A DNA stretch of 64,000 nucleotides from Plazaster borealis (GCA_021014325.1 JAJGQC010000042.1:1-64000); one strand, 5' to 3'; positions 10,557 through 23,040 are shown, counted from the stretch's first letter. Made by a program: numbers and translations. The notes: a model not told the origin generated them from the letters alone.

Positions 10557-10998
10557 ACCCAGGGCTAATCCACAGGCAGATTTATTGGCTTGAGTTAATG
10601 GGAAAGGAGCTTATATCTGGAGATTGAGATTAAGGTTAGAAGGAGGCTGTATTTGCTAAGTGAACTTTAAATAATAAGATAACACCAGCGCTGGGATGTA
10701 GCTAGATTCAAGGCTTATACACTACCGTACCCATATGGTACCAGGCAAACTACTCGTTAATAAATCTCCATGGATTGGTATTGGTAAGCATCAAAACATG
10801 CAAACAGAATAAAAGGAACCAGGAAATGCTTGTTTCTAAATATATCACTTAAAACATACTCTTGAGAGCTCCTGCCAGCCTCTGATGAACAGAAATACGT
10901 TACATGAAGCCCATGGATGCTTGAAGGAGACATTTTGTCTGAAGTTTTCAGATGAAAACAAATCAACGTCAAAATTTCTCTTTATTTACCAGCTACTC

Positions 10999-11029
<31 letters not shown>

Positions 11030-11459
11030 GAGATACGCCATAGAGGGCGCACCCATAAATAAATAAAAGGTTAATGTCTGTGGGATGCACGCAACATGTC
11101 TTGGATGATGGTGCATGTGCTAATATTTTGTTGAGTTTATTTATTCAGACTTTTGTGAAATAATAACTATATGGGCAGTTTCCCTGAATATATTATGAAA
11201 ATAATTATTAAAGTCTTAATGGCAGCCTTCCTTCAATCTAAACTTACGAAAGAAGCGATAAGACGTCTGGCAAAACGACGTGAAATCCTCCTCGAAGCCT
11301 CCGATTTTGGCTGAAAAACCATCTACCGCAAAACCCAAGAGTTAAAAATATATATATAATAATAATTCATGTTGATAATGGTTGTAATATTTTGTTATAA
11401 ACACTAACAGAAAACTGTGTGAACTTAATTCATTTCTTTGATTTTAGCTAGTTTGGCTC
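10557..11459. other. Non-coding stretch with a 29-bp poly-A run
   Basis: A uninterrupted A run lies at 10,999-11,027, possibly the tail of an old retroposed sequence. No head or insertion duplication could be identified. Nothing else recognised. Confidence 0.5.
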
Positions 11460-11630
11460 ATTTACTGTAAAACAAAAAGAATCTGTTTGGCAAATATTTT
11501 TGCTAAGCAAAAACTTGAGTGGTAAATAGTATAAACTATATGGAATTTTGGCTGGTAACCTGTTTTTGCTCAGCAAGATTTTTCTGTACTGATTTGTTTT
11601 TTGCTTACAGGCTGTATAAATTTGGGCCCA
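11460..11630. mobile_element. Truncated MITE fragment of the GGGCCCAATTT family
   Basis: The right end (about 11,609-11,630, ending TTTGGGCCCA) matches the terminal motif of the element at 2006-2266. The interior repeats TTTTTGCTAAGCA, TTTTTGCTCAGCA and TTTTTTGCTTACA. The left terminus is missing or unrecognisable. Confidence 0.5.
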
Positions 11631-11705
11631 GTTTTCCAAATGTTTGTATTATTATTATTGTTTTTAAAATGCACATGCGTGGACAGGCCAGGATCACTGA
11701 CTCAC

Positions 11706-11815
11706 TGGTCCCAATTTCGTAGAGCTGTTAGCAGAATATACTGCTTAAATAATTTCATTGCAAGTATGAAAAAAAGTGGGGCACCAGTCGTCAATGTATT
11801 TGATACAATTAATTA
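11706..11815. mobile_element. MITE fragment, left end of the same family
   Basis: Begins with GGTCCCAATTTCGTAGAGCT, matching the terminal motif of the 2006-2266 element, then continues GTTAGCAGAATATACTGCTTA. No matching right end follows. The boundary at 11,815 is a guess. Confidence 0.45.
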
Positions 11816-13813
11816 GGCCAGTTAATTGTTTCTGCTCTAAAGATTATTTTTTCCCGTGTGCTATGTGCATAATTCTATTTTTTGCAATAGTATGCTGTGG
11901 TTCCGGATGTACAAGCTGCGGTTTGAGGTAATTTCAGTGGGGGCCTACTTTGATTGTTTGCATTTTGAAATTACATTACAATCATATAGGGTGACCCCAA
12001 CAGCACAGTTGATCAATTGGAACCTTATGATAAACCGAAAAACTCTTTGAAAAAATGAGGACGCAAACATTCCAGAATGGACTAATAACAATTGATACTT
12101 CACCCAGTCCAAAAATAGCAATAACAAACGCAGAACTAAACATCGCTATTTTGTCCCAATGGAATGTGTAAATCTTCCAGTAAATAATTTCTAAATAATT
12201 ATCAGCTTTATTACTAATTCTTCGGAAATATCAATCATACAAATTCTCTATGGCCCGCTTGTTCCTCCTTTGTAATCATTGTAATCGGCAACAATCACTG
12301 AAAGTGGAACATATGTACCAGGCTCTTTTCTGGCAGAGCGCAGACTATAACACTACTGAAAACAAGTTGAAAATAAACAAAGATAAATCGAAGTGGCCGC
12401 ACTGTTATTGCTAGAACGATCATTGTTTATTTGTTTGATAATTGATGTTTCTTGTTTGCCGCATACGGTAAAAAACATGTATTCCAATAAAACCGATCTT
12501 TGTTGTGCTGTGTCAAACTTCGAGTTGAACGAACAGAGGAGGTGCTAAAAGTGAACATAATTAACACGAGACTGTTTTGAAATGGTCTTTTTGGTCATGC
12601 TGGGGATTGCCGCTGGAAGTTGGACTAGAGTATAAGACGTAAAGGTTTCCTCAAAAATTGTTGGCAAAATGTAGTGTAAGCCAAACAGTCCTTGCACTAT
12701 GGGTATACACCCATGACCATGGGCGTCATATAGGGAGGGGGGCAGGGGACATGTCCCCCTGTTTTCAAGGGTGGGGGACATATTATCAAATGTCCTCCAT
12801 GTTTTTCGCCCAAAGCGTTACATTAGCAAAAGGAGATTAGTTGACTAAAAAATTATAAAGCCAAGCATCTTCGCTGCCACTTTTGGAATCTTCAGCGTGA
12901 TTGGAGACGGCATTTTTTCTGCAGTTATCAGATCGACCTTTAGATTAATTTCTGCAATCTGTACGACCTCTCCCACTCTTTACACGCTGAGCGTCTTGAA
13001 TGTTATTTTGCCATTTCTGATGTACTTGAACGACGAAGACCAGCACAAAGCAATGGGCGTATATACTGCTCTGGGACATTGCAAGCAGTCTATTCTACGA
13101 TAAATTTTATATTCAGCCATCTGTTAGATGATTACACGGCTCATATCGCCCTCTTACAACAAGACTGGATTGATATTTTCAGCAAGACGCTTGTTTGTTT
13201 GTTTGTTTGTTTGTATTTGTTTGTTTGATTGTTTATTTATTTTTTATTTTTTGTGTTTTTTTCTGTTTTTTGTTTTTGTTTTTTTTCTTTATTGCCTTTG
13301 TGTTGTATTTGTTGTTCTTGTGTTGTTGGAGTGTCGAATAAGTTTAGTACATTATTCCAAACATACAGATCACAACTCTTATTAATTTTTTTCTGGAGTT
13401 TGCTGACAGTTTGTTAGTAAAAGATTTGTACTTGTTCGATAGAGTATTTTAGAGTAGAAACATCCTGCATAATCTCTAGATATTCTATACATCGGCCCAT
13501 TGTTTTAAGCTTAAGCAGTTGTCTCTAAAATTCTAGATATATTTTATATTTTGTATTATGGTATAGGCCCTAAAAGAAATATTCAATGTAAAACTTTAAC
13601 TAACATCCTTCTTTTCTTTCTACTGCTTACTGTATTGTTACGCACAAAGGTGGAAAATGTATGTTATTGGAAGTGGCCTTAAAAAAGGGATAATAAAACT
13701 TTCATCTGAAAATCAAAAAGATGACAAAAGGAAAGAAACCTATCATAAACAACCATTGACTTTACAAGTTTCCTGAACTGAAGCAAAATTGTTAATTTTA
13801 CAATCCATGAGAG
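11816..13813. other. Non-coding stretch with a repeat-like G-rich patch and T-rich microsatellites
   Basis: 12,712-12,780 holds a G-rich patch (ATGGGCGTCATATAGGGAGG, then GGGACATGTCCCCC). It resembles the ends of old DNA transposons or SINEs in marine animals, but I could not pair it with a second end. 13,190-13,300 is a TTTG/TTTA microsatellite region. The 85-codon Phe-rich frame there is an artefact. Confidence 0.4.
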
Positions 13814-14845
13814 CAGGGCGGATAGCAGGGGGCACAGCCCCCCCAAAAAAACTTTCATTTTCTTTTTATACTGCCTGTTTCTAAAAATTAGCCACAAGTG
13901 TGTGGTAAATTTTTCAGAGGCAGATGACTTATATTACCCCATACCATTCAAGCATTTTTTTCTTTCTACCAAATGAATCTTCGTGATATGTCACTTGGTA
14001 AATTGCTTTTAGACTTGCAACAGTAACGTAACATTCGGAAACCTGATGTGCCAATTTGTCCGGGATAATACGACAGTTATTTGAATTTGAAAACGATCTT
14101 ACCCACTAGTGAGTATGTGAATATGCATTAAACCAGATAATGCAGCGACCAGATCCAAAACGTGAGATTTGTGGTATTACAATTTTCTTTTGGAGTAAAT
14201 TAGAAGATTGATATGTGGATGCGCGCTTATGCGTGTGTCTACTTCTCTGTTTTAGGCAAACAGAGGCTTGATTTTCACTTCTCAAAAAGGCCAAAAGCCA
14301 CGAGTCATGGTGGCCGCCCCTGACCCTATCAGAACACTTAGACTGACTCATTAATGTTACAGCAACATTTTCCAGTGCAAATTCTAGAAGTAAATGATCA
14401 GAAGTGCTTAAAAAGTGTTTCTACGTTCTGTTTTTGGTTAATTATATTGAAAATTGCACGTTTGTCTCACCATGATAAAGGATCCTCTCACCCAACACTT
14501 GTCCCCTGAATAAATATTAATTGTAGACTGCATTTTATTTTTATAACTCAGGATGGCTGATTCAATGACTTCAACTCGAAAATGATGATTAAATAATGAT
14601 TTTGCAAAAACAAAATTGGTTAAAGTGGTCAGATCCTGCATGAGATCGCACCACAGAGCATCTAGAATCCTAACTGTTTCGGAGCATGTGGCGGGCCCCT
14701 CTTAGAGAGATCCGTTGATTATTGTTAGTAGGGCTTCGAGTTACGCGTTCTCTGGTGCCAAATTAGATCTAGTCCTTTAGACCTTATTACTTACAATACT
14801 CTTCTCACGCCCCCCTGTTTGGAAAATCCTGGATCCGCCCTCGGA
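13814..14845 (-). mobile_element. Non-autonomous inverted-repeat DNA transposon, copy 1
   Basis: The left end reads CAGGGCGGATAGCAGGGGG (13,814-13,832). The right end (14,818-14,845), reverse-complemented, reads CGAGGGCGGATCCAGG and continues ATTTTCCAAA. They form imperfect terminal inverted repeats. Read on the minus strand, the interior shares long blocks with copy 2 at 18,707-19,442: GAAACAGTTAGGATTCTAGA, TCAGCCATCCTGAGTTATAA, ATATTTATTCAGGG and AAGCCTCTGT.TGCCTAAA. GAGAG flanks both ends and may be a target-site duplication. No transposase frame is visible. The superfamily cannot be assigned from this. Confidence 0.65.
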
Positions 14846-15134
14846 GAGTTTATTGTTTGTTCTAAATAGGACACTATCAAAATGAAATGAGTAAACAAAT
14901 TTGGCATGTCTCTCTGCGTGAAGGCGACGAGTTACCGATTGCTCATGCTGTCTCGTCGCATACAAAAAGTAAAACAAACAGTAGTCGCCAAAATACTTGC
15001 GATGATTCAGCCTGAAATGCTGGTTGTTTGCGGACATATAGGCGCGTAAAAGACACCTGGAATTCAGCACGAGTCGCTATGCGTGGCATTTACACGATAA
15101 GAATAATAGGCGAGACTATGAGAGTGGTTGGTCT
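14846..15134. other. Non-coding stretch
   Basis: No feature recognised beyond short chance frames. Confidence 0.4.
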
Positions 15135-15449
15135 TTATTTAAGTGTTGCTTGTTCTCTATCCTCTCTCTGAACCAAGTCCAAGCCTCTGATATGTGTGTA
15201 AATAATTACAGGTATGAGAGCTTCTAGGTCGTTCAAAACATGCTGGTAGCCTGACAGCTTTTCAGCAGGTGGTTCCGCCTCTTTAACCCCCCGCCATGAA
15301 CACAATGAAGACTTCCCACAGGAGGACGCAAGTGTCATATCAAGCACCACATATGGTGAGTAACCGACCATTGTTACCAACACTCTATAATATGTTAAAT
15401 GAAAACGACGAATTGCACCTACTTTGTCATTTGACGTGTTAATTTTCAT
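15135..15449 (-). other. Open reading frame of unknown status (104 codons from the first ATG)
   Basis: A minus-strand frame runs from an ATG at 15,449-15,447 to a stop overlapping a polyadenylation-like TAAATAAA at about 15,135-15,142. The peptide begins MKINTSNDKVGAIRRF and ends GLDLVQREDREQATLK. It has mixed, protein-like composition with no signal peptide or domain that I recognise. It lies beside a CpG-richer segment (about 15,480-16,050). It may be a small gene, a terminal exon or chance; length alone does not separate these. Confidence 0.2.
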
Positions 15450-15479
15450 CGCTGGGATCAAATACTGAAGCGATAAACC

Positions 15480-16050
15480 AGAGCCAGATTTGCAATCATG
15501 TGGCCTACCGATTACTCGACTGACATATTGCCGTCATCCACACGCTGCAGCGACCGTCAGGTAGGTTCACAGCGCGACGACGTTGCGTACACTTTTAGGT
15601 ACTCACAATAGTCAGCGTGAGGCGACACTTATTAACATGTGTGTTAAAGCTCCCGCATCGGGATACCTTCCTCATGTTCCATAATATGTGGCAAAGGCGC
15701 GCTGTATCGATACCTTCCTCTCACTTAACCCCCGGGGAGTGGAAACATTCGAATCAACGTGCCGATTGCTCCAAAGTGACTGACGGCGTGCACGTTGAGT
15801 TAATAACATTCGAGCGTTTGTAGGGAGTGTTTTTATGCCCAGTTCTCTTAAGTTCAGGGATTCAGACGAGAACGGAGGTCAGGTCGAATCAAAGCCAACG
15901 CTGCGGGATCTGAAAAGGGCCAAAGAAAGAAAACAAAATAGCAAGCGAGATCGTACACCATGGGAACGAGGCTGGGGAGCTGCTGTTGGCACTACCTGTC
16001 CGGCGTGACAACCGCTAGTTCAGATTAATCCTCCCTGATCGGTGAGTGAC
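15480..16050 (+). promoter_or_regulatory. CpG-richer segment with possible first exon and 5' splice site
   Basis: Compared with the surrounding AT-rich DNA this stretch has clearly more C, G and CpG (for example CAGCGCGACGACGTTGCG near 15,569). ACACCATGGGA (ATG at 15,960-15,962) has strong Kozak context but opens only a 22-codon frame (MGTRLGSCCWHYLSGV...) ending before 16,030. GATCGGTGAGTGAC at 16,036-16,049 is a good donor-like sequence (GT at 16,042). Together these could mark a 5' untranslated exon on the plus strand, divergent from the frame at 15,135-15,449. No TATA box is evident. The promoter reading is inference. Confidence 0.2.
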
Positions 16051-17219
16051 ACACCAGGTTAAGATGTGGCCTGAGTCTCTCTGGCCCCAGAAACCCTCCT
16101 TTCTGCCTCTCAACCCTCCTCCTGCCCCCAGTTGCTGAATCGCCTGGCAGAGGCAGTATTCTTGTTAACATATAATTAAGTCGGCATGTATAAATGTTGC
16201 CGCAGGTGGCGCAAAAATTTATCCAGACGAAGAGCAGGATCGATAACGCAGCCGCGGTATTTTAATTGTATGAAACGTGCAGCGGCGCGATCGCACGGCA
16301 GCAAATGTTGTGTGTGGTTTTGGCGCTACAGAGAGCAGCAGGTAGTGTCACAGTTCAGTTACACGTGGTGGTCTGGGTCCACCTCTTCATGGCGACCGTT
16401 TACTAAATAAATTTTTACAGCTGACGCGTATTGTAACATGCGTATTTCTATGGACGCAGCTAAGCGTAAGCGCAGAATTCACGGCAGCACAGAGCCAAGG
16501 AAATTTCTGGAAAAATCATGCATTTTGGGCAAATCGATGTTTTTATTATTTAAATGTCATTGACATCAACATTTTCCCAAGCTTCGGCGTGATAAACGTT
16601 ATAATTTTTCAATTACACTAATTGGCACAAGCGAAATATTTTCTCAAACTATCGGTTTTGCGTTTTCACGAAATTGAAATACATTTAGATTTGCCAATTG
16701 TTGCATTGAAGTACATATGCTGGGCACGGTGCCAACAAAGGCTACTCATAGTTTTTCAGTTTTCATGAAGGGACAATTTGTGACCTACATAATTTTAGTT
16801 TTCACGAACAGCACTGTCGTTTACGCATTGGTTTGTACACGACGTACCCACACAGACCTTGTTTTGAAGTTTCCAATGAAGGCCTTGTACACAGTTCATT
16901 ACTCAATAATTAAAACTAATTGTAATTAAAATAGCAACAGACATGTGTATGATTTAAGATCTCCACTTTTATGCTTGAGAAAAATATCATGTTTCAATAA
17001 AAATAGTGTCCGAAAAACAAAGATTTCAAAATAGCTTAACTTCAAACGTGGATTTCTCCAAACATAGACTGGTTTAAACTGCCTCTTCGTGAAAACAGTG
17101 ACGATTTATTGTTTTGGTAACTTTTTGTTACCTGCAAACTATGTAGACTGTTTTAGAACCGCATTGAGGTGTACTGGGCCGGTGTGTATCAACTATCAAA
17201 GCCAACATATTTAATGATA
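16051..17219. other. Non-coding stretch, no recognised feature
   Basis: The first 450 bp remain CpG-richer than average and the rest is AT-rich. A 74-codon frame at 16,186-16,410 and a 70-codon frame at 16,717-16,929 have no recognisable family. Confidence 0.4.
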
Positions 17220-17301
17220 ATCTTGCAGTACCTTTGCCCCCCCAAATTTAATCTTTGCCCACTTCGCCTCAAACGAGCGAAATGTCTAGTTACGCCACTG
17301 C
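17220..17301 (-). mobile_element. Possible transposon end (CAGTGGCGTAACTAG)
   Basis: On the minus strand the sequence from 17,301 reads CAGTGGCGTAACTAGACATT. This is a motif often seen at the ends of DNA transposons and SINEs in animal genomes. It is followed by a G-run at about 17,235 (CCCCCC on plus). The opposite end was not found, so only a fragment is claimed. Confidence 0.35.
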
Positions 17302-17389
17302 TCTCGACGGATCAGACAACCTGACGGGGCTGTGACAACCCTTTGACAGCTTGATGTCTTCAGTGAGACAACTCGACGGAGTGCCAAGA

Positions 17390-17770
17390 CAAGTCGACGG
17401 CAAATGACTGATTTCCGTTACTGACCATTGCACGAATTTCCTGGTATAAACTTGCTGTTCTCAGTGGTTAGAGTTATTTCTTCGGTATTTTTGTAATTTT
17501 TTTTTGCGTGAACTTCAGACGCGCACTAAGTGTACTTCTCTTTGCTGTAAATCCCACGCCAGGCGTCCATTACGCGCGCAGAGGTGGCGGCGGCCAGGTT
17601 GCGCCAGGTACGGCTGGTTGGGGTCAAAAAAAGACAACGATGTCGACGGGGGTGAATGACTGATCTTTTTTTTTTTTTAGTGTTACTGATAAGTGACAAT
17701 GTTTACACGAATTTTCTGTATAAAAGCCCAGTATTTGTAGGGTTAGGTTATATCTCTGGTATTTCTAAAT
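17390..17770 (+). repeat. Diverged direct duplication, two copies of about 110-130 bp
   Basis: 17,390-17,500 and 17,641-17,770 share, in order, GTCGACGG, AATGACTGAT, GTTACTGA, CACGAATTT, TCTGTATAAA or CTGGTATAAA, CAGT, GGTTA, TATTTC and TGTAATTTTT-like blocks. Divergence is substantial, with indels. TATAAA-like motifs sit in both copies, but no other promoter evidence is present. Confidence 0.55.
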
Positions 17771-18706
17771 TGTTGCCAAACACTTTCTCAAAAAAAAACA
17801 AAAAAACCACACACTTAGAAAAAAAAACAAACTGGCCATAACCTCCGTCTCCTGCCTGCCCTCTTCAGGGAACGCAATCCTCATGCCTTACTATTTCATT
17901 GGGTCGATGTGAAAAGATTGTTAGATAGCTTTTGAAATTTCAAAGAAGTAAAGCAGGTAAATTTTACGTTTATACACGAATTAATGAAATACATGCTAGT
18001 TGTTCTACTTTTAAAACATTTCAAATGAAAATAAACTTTAGAATATAAATTGTTGACTTTTCTACTCAATAATAGGCCTGGTATTCGAACGTTTTTGCGG
18101 TTTTGTACAAGTTTGCGAAAAACAATTATTGATCAACTTTTAATTTCGCGACATTACCTCTCAGGCCCAATCGCCAAAGCGTTGCCTACATGCGCAATTG
18201 ATGTAAGTTAATTATCGATGTGAGTATGATTATACTGACTTCAAGTTCTCAATATAGGCCATAGTTCTTCCAGACAAAATAGCTGGACTTAGGCCTATCG
18301 GGCCTAAACTATTTCGTGTCTCTCTCCATTCCTTCTGAAGCAACCTTCGGTTCATCTCACTGCCACCTGGGCAGGGCAGGCAACCTTTAAACTGGCACAC
18401 CCTCCGGTTATCTTGCTCGCGTTATCTTTGCCATCCTCAAAACGAATAGCCCCACCTTGAGCTCGGGTCAATTGGTATTACTTGCTCCATGGTACACTAA
18501 TAATGGTCAGTATGCATGCAGATTTCGATCTGGCTGTGTTATGCAAATTTATAAGAAAGCTAATTGCCTGATCAGTTGACTAGACAAGGTGGGGCTGCCT
18601 GATTACTCAAAGACCTTGGTTGCAAATACTGCTTAGTTGATTTTTTCACAAAATGGTTGAATGGGCACAGTGAATTAGGAAAAGCATGAATACATGCATT
18701 TTTCCC
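17771..18706. other. Non-coding stretch
   Basis: Contains A-rich runs near 17,790-17,830. No gene or repeat recognised. Confidence 0.4.
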
Positions 18707-19442
18707 CAGGGCGCATCCAGGATTTTCCAAAGGGGGAGGTATGTGAATGTAATAAGCAGCAAATGGAGAATTCAATTTGTGGCGGCTCCTGGAGAGGTGC
18801 GTGGTAACGCGAAGTCTTGACGACATTGGTTTGGCCTTAAATGTCTGAAACAGTTAGGATTCTAGATGCTCTGTGGTGATCTCATGCAATATCTGGACCA
18901 CTTAACCACCTTGTTTTAGGAAGATCATTATTTAAACAACATTTTCGGAGTTGGGAGTCAGAGAATCAGCCATCCTGAGTTATAAAATCAAAATGGTACA
19001 GTACTCAATATTTATTCAGGGACAAAAGCGCTGCAGAGTGATCCTTCTCCATGGTGAGACAAATGATATGATAGTGTGCAATTTTCTAATATAATTAACA
19101 AAAATAGAGAAATAGACAAACTTTAATTCAGATCCATATCGACCTTCTGAACAATAAATTTTCTGCAACATCGATGATGGGTCCAGGGGTGAAGTCTGAT
19201 GGGGTCCATGGCTGGTTCTGAAACTCTGAGCTAGGCTTTTGGAGGGTGAAAATGAAGCCTCTGTGTGCCTAAACAGAGAAATAGGACACACTTTTAAGTA
19301 CTTGATCCATTTGTTTCAAATTTTACTGGGGAAATTCTTTAGTACAGATGGTGGGGTTCAGGGTGAAGCTTCAATGGTCCAGGAGCGAAGCCCCTGTGGA
19401 AGCTCTAACCTTGAGTGAGGGCTCCCCACCTGTATCCGCCTG
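18707..19442 (+). mobile_element. Non-autonomous inverted-repeat DNA transposon, copy 2
   Basis: The left end is CAGGGCGCATCCAGGATTTT (18,707-18,726). The right end CCACCTGTATCCGCCTG (19,426-19,442) is its imperfect inverted copy and also matches the 13,814 end of copy 1. The internal blocks listed for copy 1 occur here in the same order on the plus strand. Copy 2 is about 300 bp shorter. Frames of 84 and 91 codons on the minus strand inside it are not recognisable as transposase. Confidence 0.65.
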
Positions 19443-22400
19443 CTTCCTCCCCACATGCCTTTCCTGACCATCACGTGAAATCAACCAGGCAGTATTTGTG
19501 ATAAAGGTCTATTGGATCATCAACAAATTTATTACAACTCTCCTTCAATAGTTTGGACTCACACAGATTTCTAATTTAAACATAATTTATATCATAAATT
19601 TAAGATTAAAATGCAAACATAAGATGTTCCTGCATACCTTCGCGACAGTGTAATAGTAATGCCAGGTGGTACTTCTTCACTGCGCTGCCAAAGACCGCAT
19701 TGCAACATGGTAACCCAACATGTCCTTGTTATTGCAAGCATCCCATCCAGCATATTCATCCGATCGCGTTGAATTGTGCATGAGGTAAAATACTTCCAAA
19801 ACATAGTGTTTTAATTATGGTCAGTATTTCCAAACATTTATTTGCAAAATAATGTGCATCTTGTTTGCATGCAGTAAGGCTTCTCCCCAAACAGATCTCT
19901 ACCTCTACCAACAACAGATGTTCAAGACCAGCCTATGATAATGGAGTCAGTAAAGGTAAACAGGATAGTTTTATGCAATTGATCATTTTGCATTCTTCTG
20001 ATTTTTAAAAACAAAATTTTAGCACAACTTCTTTTCTTTTAAAGGCATTACATTACTGTTTGTAATTGGAGCCTATTGTTTGCTCTAAACTTATAAGTTG
20101 TAGATATATACCAAAATTTCCATTTCAAAAAGGGTGTGGTAAAGGGTTTGAGATATTGTCGAAAATCTGGAGCGGTTATGTCCACGCAGAAAGAATAGTC
20201 TGCATTGGAATACACACTTAATTCAAATGTTTTGGGATAAAGTGATGTTTTTTCCATAACCGCACTTCGGGAAGTGAAAGTTTCAAAATGCATTACACTA
20301 TCCACAGCTGCTGTACTTCTTACCAAGTAAGTTTTTTATTACATTAATTATCAGAGTCATTACCAAACGTGTACGATGCCTTAATATAGTTTGACACACA
20401 AAGACTCCAGAGGTTTAACCAAATTTAAGATTCTTGAATTAATGTATAACATTTCCAGATTATTACAGTAATTACATTATACTTTGTTTCGTAATAAACC
20501 ATTAACTATATGAATTGTTAGTAATTATCTACAAAGCCTTTTTTAGATAATTTCTGTTTCCAAAGAAACGAGTAGTTTAAACACAAATTTCAATGCAGAT
20601 AATGTCTTGTTAGATCGCCACAGTGTTCATGGCTGACATGAAAGTATGTAACATTATATGATTGTTATCATATTGGCACCTTCTGTGGCAATGGCACAAA
20701 TGTCTTACACTACATGCCACAAACATTAGTTCTGGAGACCCACAGAACACATCCTTACCCAGATGAGAGGAAATGTCAAGCTGAGTTTCCTAATTGTGTT
20801 TAATAACTGAAAAGCAATAATTTATTCTCTGCTGAATAACTTCATGTAAAAGTCAATTATCTTCAAAACACTGGGAAATAAGGTTTCTGCATGATCACAT
20901 ATTTTAAAGGTTAGTTTTATTTATAAACAAACAAATCACTTCAAAAATCACTTGTAGGAAGTTGAAAAAATATACATATCCTTTTAAATTTGATTCTACT
21001 TTAATTTCTAATGATAAATTTATCTGTTTTCATGAATAATCACACAACTTTTAACTTAGTAAAGAATAAATAAATTACCTGTAATTACTTTCAGCAACAT
21101 TATTATTGTTAAAGTGTTGAGCTCTAAATGATCAGTATTTAATTTGATTTAGCATATTTTTGCTTTAATTCCCCTTCAGAAAGGTTCTATATCCAACAGA
21201 TCTACCCATCCATGACAGTGCTCTAACAAAATATAGATCTCAAGCGAAGTAAAGAAGGCTAGGCATCCTGGTGCATGGTTTTAGTTACTATATAGGTGGG
21301 GGTTTATTTTACACACACAGTTCAGCACACACTCAAAGATTACCATACACAACCACCATGGGACCTCCATGAAAAGCAATTCAGTAACTCAGATGAGTGG
21401 TTATTTACAGATTCTGTATGAAAACTAACTTTCCTTTTAGCATAAGAATCTCCTTTGATGTATTCTAATAAAAATGCAATTTCTATTTGAAATATTTCAT
21501 CATACTTGCTTTTAGTATAATTGTACAAAATAATCACTGAAATTAAAAATATCGTGAAGAAAATCGTGTGGCTAGAATCTTATCTATATCTGCTACATGG
21601 CAAGACAATTTAACAGTAGAACATGTAAAAGTTAAAATATATGAATACCTTAAAGCAAGTTTGAAAATGAAAGTACTAGAAACAACAACATTTTCCAATA
21701 TCTCATGCGTGACGGCATAATTCTCCAGATTGAAAGTAGAGTATCTTAATTTTCACATTTGGGTGCTATTGCAAACAAATTGTTATGGCTATTGAGTGCG
21801 ATGATTGATTTGAAAGAAGAAAATAATTATTAACTTTGATTAATCATTATGGGTGCCTCTATTGACGCTTTTGGTGCAATACATGTAGTCCAAAAATAGT
21901 TTGCTTCTGGAGCCCAATACTATAGGACGTTCTTTTGTCAGGCACTGGGACTCTGGGAGGCAAATTTGTTTCAGGTGAAATACCGCCTCTTATAGCAGAT
22001 GACAATAATGCCACATCTGAAGCAGAACAAGTGACATAACTCCTCTAGAATCAAGAGATTAAAATATATAAAGCCTCTATAATCATGTAATTAAAACGGA
22101 TATAGTATCTGAGAAGGGTTCTGAAAAAGAATACCATAAAAACACCCTCTATAGTCTCAAATGCAAGATATACATCAGTAATTTTGAAAAAGACTTCAAC
22201 AAATGCCTCTGTGGGCATTAAATTAAGAAAAATGTGTCTCAATAACCCACACTCCTATAAAGGTCCCCTATAATACCTCTAATTGCTATAGCGACTTCGC
22301 ACCTCTATAGTCAGGTGTATGCAAGACTAAAAGATTTAAAGTTTTTGTCAATGGATTGTCCTGGTACCTAAAAGTTGTACTTTAACCCGCTATTCTGTCG

Positions 22401-22679
22401 AATGATTGATTTTAGCGCCTTGATCAATTGTTCACTCATTCTTGTTTGTTTAATTGCTAATTCAAAGGTGGCAATGTGCAACTGTATTCTTTTCTGGTCA
22501 GATTTAACATGTTCATTGCTTAGAAATTGTAAAATATGGGCAGTCTGCTATTGCCTTTACAATAATAAATAAGGTTTTGAAAGAGAGGCATAATTTTTTT
22601 AAAATTAAATCCACAAATATTTTATAATGTATAAGCATCTAATCACTGAACTCCTGCTATCATCCTGGTAAGGTTAGCT
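19443..22679. other. AT-rich non-coding stretch
   Basis: About 3.2 kb without a gene, RNA or clear tandem repeat. Near 22,060-22,320 the phrase CCTCTATA recurs loosely four or five times at irregular spacing, which is too degenerate to call a repeat. Confidence 0.45.
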
Positions 22680-22960
22680 CAAAGCAGGGCTACCACGAGC
22701 AGGTCCTCCATGTATCACCAGCCCAAAAAAACAACGCTTCAGTGACCGTAGCCTCGTACTGTTCCATTCAGAGCGTCCAGTCCGCGCACACCCTGCAAAA
22801 CAGGCATCCGCCCCTACCTTGGGGTAACGCCGCCCCTAGCCCACATGGCTAGGAACTACCCCCCGTTTGGCCGGGACTAACTGTGATAACATCAGGACAT
22901 CCTCGCTGGAGGAGCCTCATGATGCATCTTAAGATCAACCACTAACGCTACAAGGACCCT
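22680..22960. other. GC-rich boundary segment before the satellite block
   Basis: Base composition changes sharply here, to GC-rich with C runs (CCGCCCCTACC, CTACCCCCC). There is no coding frame or RNA structure that I recognise. The satellite-derived fragment follows directly. Confidence 0.5.
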
Positions 22961-23017
22961 GGCCGGTAGGACCCCACATGCCGGGATGCATGTGTCCAAG
23001 TCCTCGCAATTGAGTTC
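22961..23017 (+). repeat. Fragment of the A/B satellite monomer at the pentamer-array edge
   Basis: GGCCGGTAGGACCCCACATG continues to GCATGTGTCCAAGTCC, CGCAATT and AGTTC. This matches, in order, the monomer segment GGCCGGAAGTAAGTCCCACA, GCATGTGTCCAAGTCCC, CGCAATTAAGTTC of the array at 32,474-43,500. It is truncated on both sides, and GATTT pentamers begin about 24 bp later. Confidence 0.75.
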
Positions 23018-23040
23018 AATGCACAATCTGATCCTAACCA

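Noticed and set aside
13128..13417. Phe/Cys/Val-rich frames that look like transmembrane proteins
   Set aside because: They are translations of a TTTG/TTTA microsatellite and poly-T-rich tract.
22060..22320. Loose tandem repeat with CCTCTATA phrases
   Set aside because: Spacing and flanking sequence are too irregular to support a repeat unit.
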